Of a stretch of DNA of 64,000 bases, positions 1 through 11,341 are shown piece after piece. Both the position numbers and the translations under genes were made by a program. Positions within the stretch are counted from its first letter, which is position 1. Each line of letters opens with the position of its first letter. The DNA is from Calliphora vicina (lineage: Eukaryota > Arthropoda > Insecta > Diptera > Calliphoridae). The stretch is taken from assembly GCF_958450345.1 (NCBI RefSeq), contig NC_088784.1:79447747-79511746 (forward strand). Reading direction: 5' to 3'. A model generated the notes under the pieces. It saw only the letters and a list, made by a program, of their open reading frames with translations. It was not told where the DNA came from and ran no database searches.

Positions 1-204
1 TTAGTGTGTATTTTCAAGCTTTAAAATAGCAAGAAAGCAATGTGTAATGTTTATATCAGATAAAGTTTTCAAAAAACTATTTTAGGTATTTGTGTTAATG
101 TCCCAAAAGTCGCACGTAAAGTCTCATCGTCTAATGCAGGCATTAATGTGAAGTGATACCAAGTCGGGTAAATATCTGTTAACAGGTATTATCTATAATT
201 CGAT
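1..204. other. AT-rich sequence, nothing recognised
   Basis: Non-coding AT-rich lead-in to the 35-bp tandem array. No gene, repeat terminus or RNA motif was recognised. Confidence 0.5.
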
Positions 205-1190
205 TGATTCGATTTATAAAGACTTACAATTGAAGCCTAAATAGAACTCTATAAAGACCTACGCTTGAAGCCAAAATTGAAATCTATAAAGACCTATGAT
301 TGAAGCCAAAATTGAACTCTATACATACCTACGATTGAAGCCAAAATTGAACTCTATAAAGAGCTACGGTTGAATATAAAATCGAAATCTATAAAGACCT
401 ACGATTAAAGCCAAAATTAAACTCTATAAAGACCTACGATTGAAGCCAAAATTGAACTCTATAAAGACATACGAAGCTAAAACTTAACTTTATAAAGACC
501 TGTGATTGAAGCAAAAATTAAACTCTATAAAGACCTGTGATTGAAGCAAAAATTAAACTCTATAAAGACCTATGATTGAAGCCAAAATTAAACTCTATAA
601 AGACCTATGATTGCAGCCAAAATTGAACTATATAAACACCTACGATTGAAGCCAAAATAGAACTCTATAAAGACCTACGATTGAAGCCACAATTAAACTC
701 TATAAAGACCTATGATTGAATCCAAAATTAAACTCTATAAAGACCTATGATTGCAGCCAAAATTGAACTATATAAACACCTACGATTGAAGTCAAAATAG
801 AACTCTATAAAGACCTATGATTTAAGCCAAAATTGAACTCTATAAAGACCTACGATTGATGCCAAAATAGAACTCTATAAAGACTTACGATTGAAGCTAA
901 AACTTAACTCTATAAAGACCTGCGATTGAAGCCAAAATTAAACTCTATAAAGACTTATGATTGCAGCCAAAATTGAACTATATAAACACCTACGATTGAA
1001 GCCAAAATAGAACTCTATAACGACCTATGATTTAAGCCAAAATTGAACTCTATAAAGACCTACGATTGAAGATAAACTTTAACTCTATAAAGAACTCTAT
1101 AATGACCAACGATTGAAGCCAAAATTGAACTCTCTAAAGACCTACGATTGAAGCCAAAATTGAATTACATAAAAACCTTCGAAGATTATC
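205..1190 (+). repeat. 35-bp tandem minisatellite, about 27 copies
   Basis: A block of roughly 27 head-to-tail units of 35 bp. The unit contains TATAAAGACCTACGATTGAA followed by GCCAAAATTGAACTC. Register is kept across nearly the whole block: the TATAAAGAC anchor recurs every 35 bp. A marked variant (TTGCAGCC ... TATATAAACACC) recurs at about 611, 751 and 961, which is 4 and 6 unit lengths apart, so part of the array grew by copying multi-unit blocks. The edges decay near 214 and 1170. No coding potential. Confidence 0.95.
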
Positions 1191-3454
1191 GAAGGGTTGT
1201 AACAGTTAGAAATGGCTGATTTATTTCAAAAATATTTTGATTCTGTTCCACTATGCACTGTACAATATCAAACCAATGTGCAACTGAATGAAATATCAAC
1301 CAGTAATAGATCGATTAATTCCAAATACGTATTTGGTTTCTCTCACACGGTGCACTGGTTCTGATTATACTAAATGTAATTCTGTGGAACCAATATGAAA
1401 TTCTAGTACGAGTTCTAATTTCTTTCCTGGATCAAGTTAAACATGTTTAACATGAGTACAAAAGTGTATGTATGTATAAAAACCAAACTAAACCAAGTCA
1501 AGTAATTTTTTAATTGATTTGTATTTGCAAAACAAAAAAAAACTGATTACAATATCATGAATTTGTGAGTGTGTATTTGTTTAATTATAGCTATATATTG
1601 ACTTCAATGTAAGTTGATTATCTGTAGAATTGAAAAAAAAATTCAACTCATCTATACATAAACACAGTTTTGCAAATAAACACTTCGGTACAAACATTTA
1701 TGAATGTTTGTATCTAATGGATACATTATTATTTTTTCTCATTATTAATATTGACTGATGTTGCGTTGCTTTTGTTGCTATTACTATTGTTGTTGTTGTT
1801 TGTTTTTGTTGCTTTAGTTTTTAGTTTGTAGCTTTGCAGTAAAGTCGTCATGTTTTTTTCTGTCTTTCTTTCGTTTTCTTTCTAACAGCAACAAATACAA
1901 ACGAATGTATACGAATGTGTGTTTTAATGTCGCTGCTTTGTTTTTATTATTTTTGTTGTTGTTGTTGTTTTTGCAAGTTTAAGGAGAACTTTGTATATAT
2001 TAAAATGTATGTTTAAGTGTGTGACTATTTGTACACTCTCAACAAAAACGCCATGACAACAACGTCAGCAATCAGTAGAAGTGTACAGCAGCGAAAAGAA
2101 AAAAACAACGAAAAAAAGCTTTAACATGAGTCTATTCTACAATAAATAGGTCGCAAAGTTTTTGTTCGTGTTGAACCAACAACTAATACTTTATATAGAA
2201 AAAAATCTTTATTTACTAACCCATCTATATTGTATATAACGATTTATATAACAGAGAGAGTAGAATTCTGCTAATGAGAGAGTTAAAGGAGGGGAATGTT
2301 TGTTTTTCTCTAAATAAAAGAGACCATAATTGAAATTTTTGTTATATCCCAAAAAGCTTTAATTTAAATTACACATTTTATTAGATTTTCTCTAATGTAG
2401 GTATAAAGTTATTACATAAAATATTAAAAATTTAAGCAAAAGGAAATCTTTGATTGAAAATTATTAATAAAAGCAGCACATTTATTTTCCTAAAAAAAAA
2501 CTGAGATAAACAGAGAACATCCAAAAATTACTTATAGAGAGTTGTTCATGCATTTTTGGCTTAGAAATTTATACAGAAATATTTGTTTAGTAAAGCTTTT
2601 AATATGTAAGCATAAATGTATCTACATAAAAATATGTAACTTTAAAAAAATTATTATAAAATTTGTTAATTTTAAATTGTATATTTCATATTTCATTATC
2701 TCTTTTATTGTTGCATAGATTTTGTTATTAAAAAATTGTTCATATTTAATACAGCTTTTATTTTATTATTTGTATATAGATAAATGCTGTAATATACAGT
2801 AATTGACAGCAAATTGTTTACATATCTTTTATAAAGCTTTGTTAACTGTTATTTAGCTTTACTCTCTATTAAATATTAATAATTTCCCCTTTCTATTAAT
2901 AAATATATTAATACAGTATACGTACAAAATAGCAAAATAGTTTGATCTCTCACACACCCTACTTTAACAATTATTCTTAGCTACTTTGTAGTTTTTCATC
3001 CAGCTAAATATAAATTTCCCCTTTTTAATAATAACAAAGCTTTTAAATCGCTCTCTCTCATTACAAAATTATCAATAAATGCTGTTCTCTTTTTTACACA
3101 CCCCTTTTTATTAGGTAAATTCTCCTTTTGTTATGTGCTCATAATAAACAACTCATTACAAAAACAAATTTGTGTTTTCTCCCTCTCTTTTTATTCTTTG
3201 TTTTGTGAGTACCCCTTTTTTAACATGAATTTGTTACTTTGTTGTTTTTTTTTTTCTAATTAAATGTTTACTAGCATGCAAGAGTATTTTTCTACGAATT
3301 TCTTGTCTTATGTTTTGTGTATCGGAGATGTGTAATTGGTTTTAAAATAATGTCATTACAAAATTGTACTTTTAGGTCCTAAAAATACTGATTTATCAAA
3401 GAACTTTTTATGGAAATAATTCGCAAAGCTTCAAATCAAACACTGTAATAATGC
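1191..3454. other. AT-rich non-coding DNA with TTG/CAA microsatellites
   Basis: About 2.2 kb without a recognisable gene. It holds short TTG-rich runs (about 1770-1810 and 1945-1975), T-rich tracts, and a CAA/CAG-flavoured patch near 2040-2110 of the kind often found in fly 5' leaders or enhancers. No open frame with family similarity, splice-flanked exon or transposon terminus was found. It may be regulatory DNA of a gene outside the window, but nothing here proves that. Confidence 0.5.
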
Positions 3455-4002
3455 CCAGTTTTTGACTTGTTATTTAAATACGTATTTAGTTAATTTTAAC
3501 TTAAAATTAAGTTGTATTTAAATACAGTTTGAGATTTTCAGTGCTACATAATTTGTCTTATTTAAATAAGATAAAAGTATGGTAGCACTACTAAATATCA
3601 AAAATTTATCGATAGTTTTACTTAAAACAGCTGTTCAACCAAAACAAAAATTGATACATTTTGCCCAATAAGAAATAAAAGTTTATTAAACAATAAAATT
3701 ATTGGTAGGAAAATGCACAAAAGAAGCTCCAATTGCCCCGCATCGGAATTGCAGTTTTTGCAAGACGCTTTTTTTAGCAAGACGCTGTTGTTTGTTTTTT
3801 TTTTTACTACAATAGAGTGAAAAAAAACCAAACAACAAAAGTCAGCTGTCAAAAACATATGGTAGTTTATGAAACTTAAATAGAATTTAAATGACCAACG
3901 TCGGCCATTTAAGTATCATTTAAAAAAGCACTGAGAAACTCATTTTCGCATTTAAATAGAACTTAAATATAATTCATATTTAAATACGAAGTCAAAAACT
4001 GG
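3455..4002. mobile_element. TIR element (MITE), superfamily not determined
   Basis: Ends are inverted copies: CCAGTTTTTGACTTG at the left and CAAAAACTGG preceded by CGAAGT at the right. The matching stretch continues into ATTTAAATA. The interior is AT-rich, carries many ATTTAAAT motifs in both orientations, and has no transposase. I could not find a convincing target-site duplication, so the superfamily is open. Confidence 0.7.
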
Positions 4003-4897
4003 CTCTAAGAAGTGATTAAGATGGAATTAAGTTTGAAACCATAAAAATTACAATTTTGAAAGCCACTAGGTAGGTACATATAAATTAAAATAATTGCACT
4101 TTTTCAATGAAAATCCGATTCAAATGATGAAACTCTTGGAATTTAGGAGTGCAATATTTATGAAGGACAGAGTTTTAAAGTGGCATTTTTTGAACTTAAT
4201 TGAGATAGGTAGGTATTTACTTCAATTTATTTTTGTAAGAAATAAATGTGGATCAAATTGTTCCTAATATTTGCAATCCTATTAAAATTTTTATACAAAT
4301 TTTAGTTTTAGAAACTCAATAAATAGGTATGTAATATGTAATAAAATCTTTATTTATTAACAAAACTCAATGAAATTTTCAACGTTTTTTAAATTCATCA
4401 TTCTAAATGTCAAAGTCAACTTGTCATTCTAAAAACTTGTCAAAATATCAAAGAGAATCTCGTAATTCCTAAAAATTGGAGCGAAAATCCCAAAAATGGT
4501 ATTTTTTACAATTTTGCCCATAGGGTCAACATTTCCTTCGGGGCTGGGAAAATACTTTCGGGATAAATATGGAACACATCAGGGTTTCCAAAGCTGCTTT
4601 CCGTTTTCTTATCCCAGCTTTGGAATTTTAGAACATGAGGCCCAAAGTTGAAATTTTTATAAAAAATAGGTAAAATTTTGAAAGGCGTAGGGGCGACAAA
4701 ATAGGACATGTTTTCATGTCAATAATGCCGACCCTCAAGCATTTGTAGGGCCCATTTTAAACTTAAATACTCTTTGGCTACGCCCACGTCAAATTTTATC
4801 CCGTTTAGAAACGCCAGATTTATTTCCAAACAAATTTTGATTCTGCCCTTCTGTCCCCTGGAGCTGTCCATAATTTTCATAAAAAATCATCTTCAGC
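4003..4897. other. Non-coding AT-rich DNA
   Basis: No gene found. The stretch 4440-4880 reads like an old dispersed repeat: its CCCAAAAATGG phrase resembles phrases near 31820 and 54925, but its ends cannot be fixed. The rest is AT-rich without recognisable structure. Confidence 0.4.
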
Positions 4898-5030
4898 CAT
4901 TTTCTGGATGAATGGGTACATCAGCAAAAAGAATTGTTGAATTCGAGATGATACCAATCCACATGAGATCCAAAAGCGTCCAATGCATCTCGAAGAAGTC
5001 ACTGTTTGTTGTGGATTTTGGTCTGTATAG
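4898..5030 (+). pseudogene. mariner/Tc1-superfamily transposase fragment
   Basis: Read across frame breaks, the plus strand gives the order W-x-N-G-Y ... DDTNPHEIQ ... MHxEEVTVxCGFW. It matches position for position the better preserved remnant at 17170-17525 (NGYVNKQNC, NPHEIQQL, MHPEKVTVWGGF). Only the segment ahead of the second catalytic aspartate remains, with frameshifts and stops. It is a dead scrap of an IS630/Tc1/mariner transposase. Confidence 0.65.
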
Positions 5031-5131
5031 TTAACGATACGTTATAATAAAATGCTATTGGTTATATTTATTGTAATAAACATTTTATTGCAAAAACTGA
5101 ATATAAAATCAAAATTTCAGTTTCCAAACTT

Positions 5132-5893
5132 CTGTAGTGCGATTCACTAACTTTTAACGAACCGACAATCGTAATGTTTATCGACATAAATAATCGCTTG
5201 CAGTAACGATAGTGTGATTCAGTAATTTATTTTTAACGATTGTTTAAGATATGACATCTCTGTCTACAAAATATCAAAATAAGCGAAAAGTAGAAAACCA
5301 TTATTTGACACAAAATAAAATAATTAACCAGTGGTGTAGTGAGTACAACGTTGACTAGCAATCGGAAGGTTATTGGTTCGACACTTGGCTGCGACTTACT
5401 TTTTTTTATTTATTTTTTTTAGTAAATACATAATTTTATGAATAATTCTACTAACAAAACAACTTATTTCCTTCCAAAATGTAAAGGATTACTTTTGGGA
5501 CATTGCGAACAAAAATAAGTACTTCTTCCAGGTGAATAATTAGTAGTATAGTCTTCAAATTCCCCTATTTATCAGCTTATTTTTTTATATTTTATTGTAA
5601 ATATTAATAAGTTAAGTAAACAAAATTGTGTTTCCATTATTTTTACGATAGTTCCAGCTACAAAAGATGAAGATGACGAAGAAAAAATTGCAAATACACT
5701 TTATCGATTAAATAAACACAACTTAAATTATTCTCGCTAACATAACGGAAAAAAAACTGCTTTAAGTAACAGCTGACTTCAACCGACAGCGAATGTCGTT
5801 AAAAATGTTACTGAATAGCAAATTCGATAAATTTTCGTTATATTTATTTTAACGATACGATTATCGTTATAAAAGTTAGTGAATCGCATTACT
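5132..5893. mobile_element. TIR element containing a tRNA-like module
   Basis: The left end reads GTGCGATTCACTAACTTTTA and the right end is its inverted near-copy (AGTTAGTGAATCGCA), with CGATTATCG-type motifs just inside both ends. There is no transposase. The centre (5292-5584) is a module with pol III-like boxes that also occurs at 23600-23892 inside an element with entirely different ends. The target-site duplication is not clear. Confidence 0.75.
5292..5584 (+). repeat. tRNA-like (SINE-like) module, copy 1
   Basis: The sequence GTGGTGTAGTGAG resembles a pol III A box; about 45 bp on, GGTTCGACAC resembles a degenerate B box. A T-rich run and a conserved tail (AAAGGATTACTTTTGGGACA) follow. 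The whole module aligns with 23600-23892, although the surrounding TIRs differ. A tRNA-derived SINE or a captured tRNA-related segment is the likeliest reading. It is not a functional tRNA, because the arms pair poorly. Confidence 0.6.
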
Positions 5894-6603
5894 GAGCCGA
5901 TGATATTATCCGATTTGATTTCAATGTTTGCAGTTTGCAAGTGCCACACTAAAAAGTACCTACAACTTTTCCATCCCTGCTGTGTATGTATCCATTGCTG
6001 TTCATGTGTTATTATTTCTCTTTTCTTGTTTAAAGGGAAAGTAGGTCAATTGCACGTGTCATTGTTTTATATTCTAAGTTTTTTCTTTGTTTTCATTATT
6101 ATTTGTTGTGTGTGTTTTGCCTTTTTCTATTATTATTATTACTATTTTATTTTTATCTAATTTGAAAATTCCATGTTTTTTTTAACTGCTGATGTTTGGG
6201 CTACCACCAACCCATTGTGTAATGAGAAAAAAATTGTGGTTTATTTTGTTTGTCGAGTTGTGTTTTCATTAGAAAAGTTCTGTGAAAATTTAATAATTTT
6301 CCGGGAATTGCAGGTGTCTTTCTATTTACATACATACATATGTATGTATTTGTTGTAGAACAAAAATATATACACCGACTTCAGCGAAATATTTACAATT
6401 ATATCTAGTCAGTTTTACTTGATTGTTATGTAAAATGTAAACATCTTTTATTTAAACACAATGAAAACTTTGAAAAGTTTTACCTTAAAATCGACCTGCA
6501 AATTTGTGTATGTATGTAAGTACCTAAAAGCGTGTAAATTTATTACAACTTGTTCCTATAATTTATTAAAATAATTATAAATTAATTTACGAAAAAACAA
6601 TTA
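5894..6603. other. T-rich non-coding DNA
   Basis: No gene recognised. It contains TTA/TTATTA runs near 6130-6155 and a short ACATACATACATATGTATGT palindrome near 6329. Open frames here are T-rich artefacts rich in Phe, Ile and Tyr without domain similarity. Confidence 0.5.
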
Positions 6604-6904
6604 AGAAATAATAGTCGGTCAAGCCCGACCATATACTAATCTATGCCTAGTATATGAGAAAATTGTAGACCGATAATGATTTGCATGATTTCTGTTCATA
6701 TAGAACTTATTTGAGTTATATTCGATCTCGAATCGAGATTCTCGATATTAATACTTTGTGTATGTTAAAGTGATTTCCGGAAGTGGGACTTACTTTGACT
6801 AATTATGGATCGATTTTTATGTATATGGGGATTATTTATATTGAATTTCAACGTGATAACGAGATTTATAAGATACTTCTGTGAAATTTAATGGTATTAT
6901 GTAT
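6604..6904 (+). repeat. mini-me-like type B element, 5' head fragment
   Basis: It begins with the type B head hairpin (GTCGGTCAAGCCCGAC) and continues with diverged type B phrases such as AAAGTGATTTCCGGAAGTGG and CTAATTATGGATCGAT. The GTCY core and the 3' hairpin are missing. It abuts the mariner remnant downstream. Confidence 0.75.
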
Positions 6905-7010
6905 TTACAAAGCAACTGAATACGGGATTTACAATAGATGGCGTATCTTTTGAACGCGGTTTTTGTTTTTAATAACTTAAAAGTCATTTTGATGGGTACA
7001 TATCTGTCAT

Positions 7011-7710
7011 TATACCCTTCACCTTCGTGAGAAGGGTATATATAAGTTTGTCATTCCGTTTGTAATTTCCACAATATAATTTTCCCTATAAAGTATATAT
7101 ATTCTGGATCCTTATATATAGCGCAGTCGATTAAGCCATGTCCCTCTGTCTGTTGAAATCAATTTTCTGAAGATCCCATATAGGTATCTTCAGGATCCAA
7201 ATCTACAATAATTCTTTCAGACATGCTTTCGAGAAGTTTCCTATTTAAAATCGAAATCGGTACACAAATGGCTGAGATATGGACAACCAGAACAACCTCG
7301 ATTTTTACCTATTTTTGACCTATGTATATCTGGATTACTAAGTCATTAATATAGACAATATGGATATCTAATGATAGATATTTCAAAGACCTTTGCAACG
7401 ACGTATATAAGACCATAGTAAGTTGGACCAACAATGGGTCAAAATCGGAAAAAATATATTTTAAGCCGAATTTTTTTTTTCACCAAAAAAAAAAAAAATT
7501 TTAAATTTAAAATTTAAAAAAAAAATTTTTAATTTAAAAAAAAATTAAAATTTTAAAAAAAAAAATTTTCCAAAAAATTAAAAAAACAACTTTGGAAAAA
7601 AAAATTAATTTTGTTTACCTAAAAATATTTAAAATTTGTATTTTGAAGTATAATTTGGTGAAGGGTATATAAGATTCGGCACAGCCGAATATAGCTCTCT
7701 TACATGTTTA
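7011..7710 (-). mobile_element. mini-me-like type A element, copy A1
   Basis: A full-length but eroded copy on the minus strand. The head hairpin (ATTCGGCTGTGCCGAAT) lies at about 7674-7692 and the tail hairpin with the ACCCTTC...GAAGGGT stem at 7013-7032. The GTCY core is short (CCCTCTGTCTGTTG). It is inserted in the 5' leader of mariner 1. Confidence 0.9.
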
Positions 7711-7731
7711 TTCTCACATTATAGTTTAAAC

Positions 7732-7915
7732 CATAGAGAATAGACATAGAGCGGAAACTTTCAAAGACCTAACTCAGTTGTCAGTAACCTAAGTGATGAG
7801 AATGTACTAGTAGAAAAAGCTATATGAAAACAAAAACAACACCCGTATGTGTGATTATTTTGAGTAATTGTTTTGTTTGAGTTTTTTTCTAGTTTCCGCT
7901 CTATGTTTCTCTAAG
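7732..7915. mobile_element. hAT-type MITE (family E), perfect 8-bp TSD
   Basis: Flanked by a perfect direct repeat GTTTAAAC (7724-7731 and 7916-7923). Ends are inverted: CATAGAGAA...ACATAGAGCGGAAACT and the complement AGTTTCCGCTCTATGT. An 8-bp TSD is the hAT signature. A relative with its own perfect 8-bp TSD lies at 48084-48259. No coding capacity. Confidence 0.88.
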
Positions 7916-7929
7916 GTTTAAACAGCAGA

Positions 7930-8440
7930 ATGTCAAATTTTGTGCCAACAAAGCGTCATTTGCGGGAAGTTTTGCTTTGCTTCTTTAATTTGAAAAACAG
8001 TGCACCTGATGCACACCGATTGCTCACCAAAACGTGCGTGAGATGGTTTGTTCGGTTCAAAAGTGGAGATTTTGGCACGGACAAAGATCGCCCAATCAAA
8101 CAAATTTAAAACAAAGAATTGGAGGCAGTACTCCATGAAAATGTTTGTAAATCTCAACAAGAGCAAGTTCTTTTGTGATCATAATCTAAAGCTCTTGCTA
8201 GCAGCAGGATCCAAAAGCAGGGAAAATTGGGTACCATACGAATTGAAGCCGAAAGACCTTGATAGACGATTTTTTATGTCTGAAATGATGCTTGAATGCC
8301 ATAAAAGAAAATAATTTTTGCACCGAATCATTACTTTCGATGAAAAATGGATTCAACCAGCCGAATCGAAACCAAAGACAAATATCCATCAGAGGCAACC
8401 TGGACCGTTTGAAGCGAACATTGGTCGAAAAATGTTTCAA
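7930..8440 (+). pseudogene. mariner transposase pseudogene
   Basis: The ATG at 7930 opens MSNFVPTKRHLREVL, a typical mariner N-terminus. TCVRWFVRFKSGDF (paired-like HTH region), NWVPYELKPKDLDRRFF and ITFDEKWIQP follow; the last is the first catalytic Asp region. The frame is broken by several stops and shifts, and everything after the first catalytic motif is missing or unrecognisable. The same family is seen at 12065-12545 and 47424-47890. It cannot make a functional protein. Confidence 0.85.
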
Positions 8441-8460
8441 ATTACATCCAATATGAGAAA

Positions 8461-9598
8461 ATTATCATATATTTTTTGAGGTTGTCTCACATTTTGGTCC
8501 AGAACTCTGGTTCTACTAGCCCGATTTTACTGATCCTCAATATCAACCTACTTAGAAATTAAATTGTAAGTAAAAATTTTGGTGTAAATTTCATTAATTT
8601 CTGTTGTGTATTTTTGACGTGCGAGTGTGTTAAACAGACAGATTTCACAAAATTAAACACGGAATGATAAACTTATATATTCACCACTTTTTGTGGTGGA
8701 GGGAATAAAAAGCAGTTAAACAACTTTACGAAGTTCGTTAAGTTGATAATTCTCGGTCAAATGAACAAGTTCTTTTGTAAACATAATCTAAAATAGATTG
8801 TAATTTAATTATGCTTAGCATATTTTAAATCTATCTTCTTTTTTGAGCAAAATATATGTTAACACCTAGCAATTTCTATATACAATTTTTTAAATGACTT
8901 GCATGTTTTTTAAAATTGTTGATTATTCATTTTGTAAACTCAAAAGCATATACTAAGTATATACACATGTATATATTTATATACAACTATAAAAACTAGG
9001 ACACTTTTTGCTACTTCTAAATGAAACTATATATGTATGTACATTAGAGTGGCCTCAATAAAATAAAAATAATGACAATTTTAATTCATTCTAAGATACC
9101 GATTTTCAAAATGTTTGTCCTGCAGTCAGCTGGATCCCTGGTTAAATTGTTATTCTTTTAAGGTCTGTGTTTTTTTTCATGTATTTAGCTAAAAAAATAT
9201 TTATTTAAAGATATTCTAAATCATCTACTTCTGTCAGAAATTAGAAACCTATTTTAGATTAAGATCACCAAACATTTTCTTCATTTCACCGCAAAGGATC
9301 AATTACTTCTTAATTATATTGATTATCTATTCCTACGTTACAGTATCGTTCGTAGTATTTCGAATGAAATATAAATAAATCTGTAATATCCAATCTAAAG
9401 TCTAATTTTAATACATAATTATCTGTAGGACTTTAAGATACATATATATTTTTTTCAGATTTCATAAATGTCGACCCAAAATATTCTATTACTAAATTCT
9501 TATCCATTTTGTAAAATTTTCAGGGTATATTTAAAATTTAATCTTGTGTACAACCTCAGGAAATAAAGACTGCTTTGGAAAATAAAGAGTTTAAAATA
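8461..9598. other. Non-coding DNA with a worn mini-me tail
   Basis: No gene found. At about 8630-8712 there is a heavily diverged mini-me 3' part (AACAGACAGATTT, ACGGAATGATAAACTTATAT and a GGTGGAGGGAATAAAAA end). At 9043 the phrase TACATTAGAGTGGC resembles the outer end of the foldback element at 32898, but no partner end was located. The remainder is AT-rich. Confidence 0.45.
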
Positions 9599-9599
9599 A

Positions 9600-10248
9600 A
9601 CAAGTAAGAGAGCTATATTCGGCTGTGCCGAATCTTATATACCCTTCACCAAATTATACTTCAAAATACAAATTTTAAATATTTTTAGGTAAACAAAATT
9701 TTTTTTTTAATTTTTTAGGAAATTTTTTTTTCGAATTGTTGTTTTTAAATTTTTAAACTTAAAAATTATTTTTTTTAAATTTAAAAAAAAAATTTTTGTT
9801 TTTCAATTTTTTTTGGTGGAAAAAAAAATGTTGACCCATTGTAGGTCCAACTTACGATGGTCTTATATACGTCATTGCAAAGATCTTTGAAATATCTATC
9901 AATAGATATCCATATTGTCTATATTAATGACTTAGTAATCCACATATAGGTAAAAAATTGAGGTTGTCCTGGTTTTTTCCTCATATCTCAGCCATTTGTG
10001 AACCGATTTTGATGATTTTAAATAGGAAACTTCTCGAAAGCATGTCTGACAGAATTATTGAAGATTTGGATCCCGAAGATATCTTGGGTCTTCAGAAAAT
10101 TGATTTCAACAAACAGACGGACTCCTCTATCTATAAGGATCCAGAATATATATGTATACTTTATAGGGTCTTAAAATTATATTGTTGAAATTACAAACGG
10201 AATGACAAACTTATATATACCCTTCTCTCGAAGGTGAAGGGTATAAAA
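9600..10248 (+). mobile_element. mini-me-like type A element, copy A2
   Basis: Complete in layout: CAAGTAAGAGAGCTATATTC head with the ATTCGGC...GCCGAAT hairpin, T/A-homopolymer-rich stretch, conserved middle (TCTCAGCCATTTGTG), very short core (AAACAGACGGACTCC), TA-rich stretch, and an ACCCTTCTC...GAAGGTGAAGGGTATAAAA tail. The 5' CCCTTCACC and 3' GGTGAAGGG are subterminal inverted repeats, as in Helentron-derived non-autonomous elements. Confidence 0.92.
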
Positions 10249-10329
10249 AATTAGAAATCGCGAGAAAATTCTCCAACAACTATTTAGAGTTGAATTAAGC
10301 CAATTTACAATTTAAAATATTTATCGCCG

Positions 10330-10990
10330 CACAAGAGATCGTGTGTTTAAATTGTCAAGAATATGGTCATACTAGGGCAAATTGTAAACTACGATCGTTT
10401 GCATTCTACACGGTTCTACCCAATGTAATCAATCCAAAAGCATGGTTCTAGAATTCACACAAAAACGAACTCTAATATTTTTTAAGAAACTTATTTGACG
10501 CCCAGAAGTTAATTTCAAATAAATGGATATGTAATATATGATACCAAAGATCCCAGGTGTAGAGCGTGCGAAGGATCGGCAATTATAATAAAAGTTCGAA
10601 TCAAAGACTACTTAATGTGTGATCTTTGCGAAGTTTATCTTCAAGATACTACGATCTGTTTTGAAGATTTTCATCGAAACTTAGTGGTTTAATCGATATA
10701 ATCACCAACTAGATTTTCAATTACAGAAAGTTAATATTAAAACACTAGGCACCCGTTTCGTGGCTGCTAAAGGTCGTGTTTTGTTTGATACAATTCCTGA
10801 AAATGAGTTTGAATGCGATTTCGAACCGTCTGACCCACGAAAAATACGGATGTTATTGATTTTAGTGTGATGAAAAATATCCCGAGAGAAATGATTCAAG
10901 TTAAATCCTCGCTGGAACTATCTTTAGATCACTTACCCACTAGTTTTATTTTATTGAGCCCCGAAAAATTGCATCCCCGACTGGTAATGT
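10330..10990 (+). pseudogene. Jockey-like non-LTR retrotransposon remnant (zinc knuckle and APE endonuclease pieces)
   Basis: At about 10343 the plus strand encodes VCLNCQEYGHTRANC, a CCHC zinc knuckle as in ORF1 of Jockey-like elements. At about 10780-10970, in several frames, it encodes KGRVLFDTI ... FEPSDPRK ... VIDFSVMKNIPRE ... LSLDHLPTSF. That corresponds to the C-terminal part of an APE-type endonuclease, where SSDHxP is the usual catalytic motif; here it reads SLDHLP. The region between is unreadable. The order knuckle then endonuclease agrees with a plus-strand element that lost most of ORF1 and ORF2. Multiple stops make it dead. Confidence 0.65.
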
Positions 10991-11029
10991 AGCGACCCAA
11001 TACCCCTCACAAATCAGATATAATATAAT

Positions 11030-11312
11030 TTATTCTGCAGATGTCGAATGGCTCTTAAATGAAAAAAGAAGAGTTCGAAGAGAGTGGCAACTGCACAAAT
11101 ACCCCCAACTCAAATCGAAGCTTAAATATTGCATAAAAATGCTATCGATGAAATTATGTATGGAATATAAAATCGAACAAATGTCCGCCGAGGCTTCGTT
11201 GGATTTCGCGGATCTAACATATTCATGGAGAATGTTCCATGTGGCACATAGCGCTGTTCTGTTGAAACCACATGTCATTGGTGTCCATATCATCCAATTT
11301 AAGCCAAAAGAA
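11030..11312 (-). pseudogene. mariner/Tc1-superfamily transposase fragment (minus strand)
   Basis: The minus strand encodes FWLKLDDMDTNDMWFQQNSAMCH, which aligns with FWPKLNDIESNNIWFKQDGATYH in the remnant at 17170-17800. WFQQDGATCHT-type motifs contain the second catalytic Asp, replaced here (QNSA). The fragment stops abruptly at about 11312, where a plus-strand mariner piece of another family begins. Confidence 0.6.
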
Positions 11313-11341
11313 AAAGTTTGAAGAATTGGAGACATTACACC

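Larger units (their letters stand above)
6905..8460 (+). mobile_element. mariner element remnant 1, with nested insertions
   Basis: The 5' leader contains GGGATTTACAATAGATGGCG and CTTTTGAACGCGGTTTTTG, and aligns with the leader of the other mariner at 46520. The leader is split by a mini-me copy (7011-7710) and by an 8-bp-TSD MITE (7732-7915). The transposase remnant follows from 7930. The 3' end is not sharply defined. Confidence 0.75.

Noticed and set aside
5879..6160. 93-codon Phe/Tyr-rich frame resembling a membrane protein
   Set aside because: T-rich low-complexity DNA gives hydrophobic codons; no family pattern, and it starts inside a TIR.
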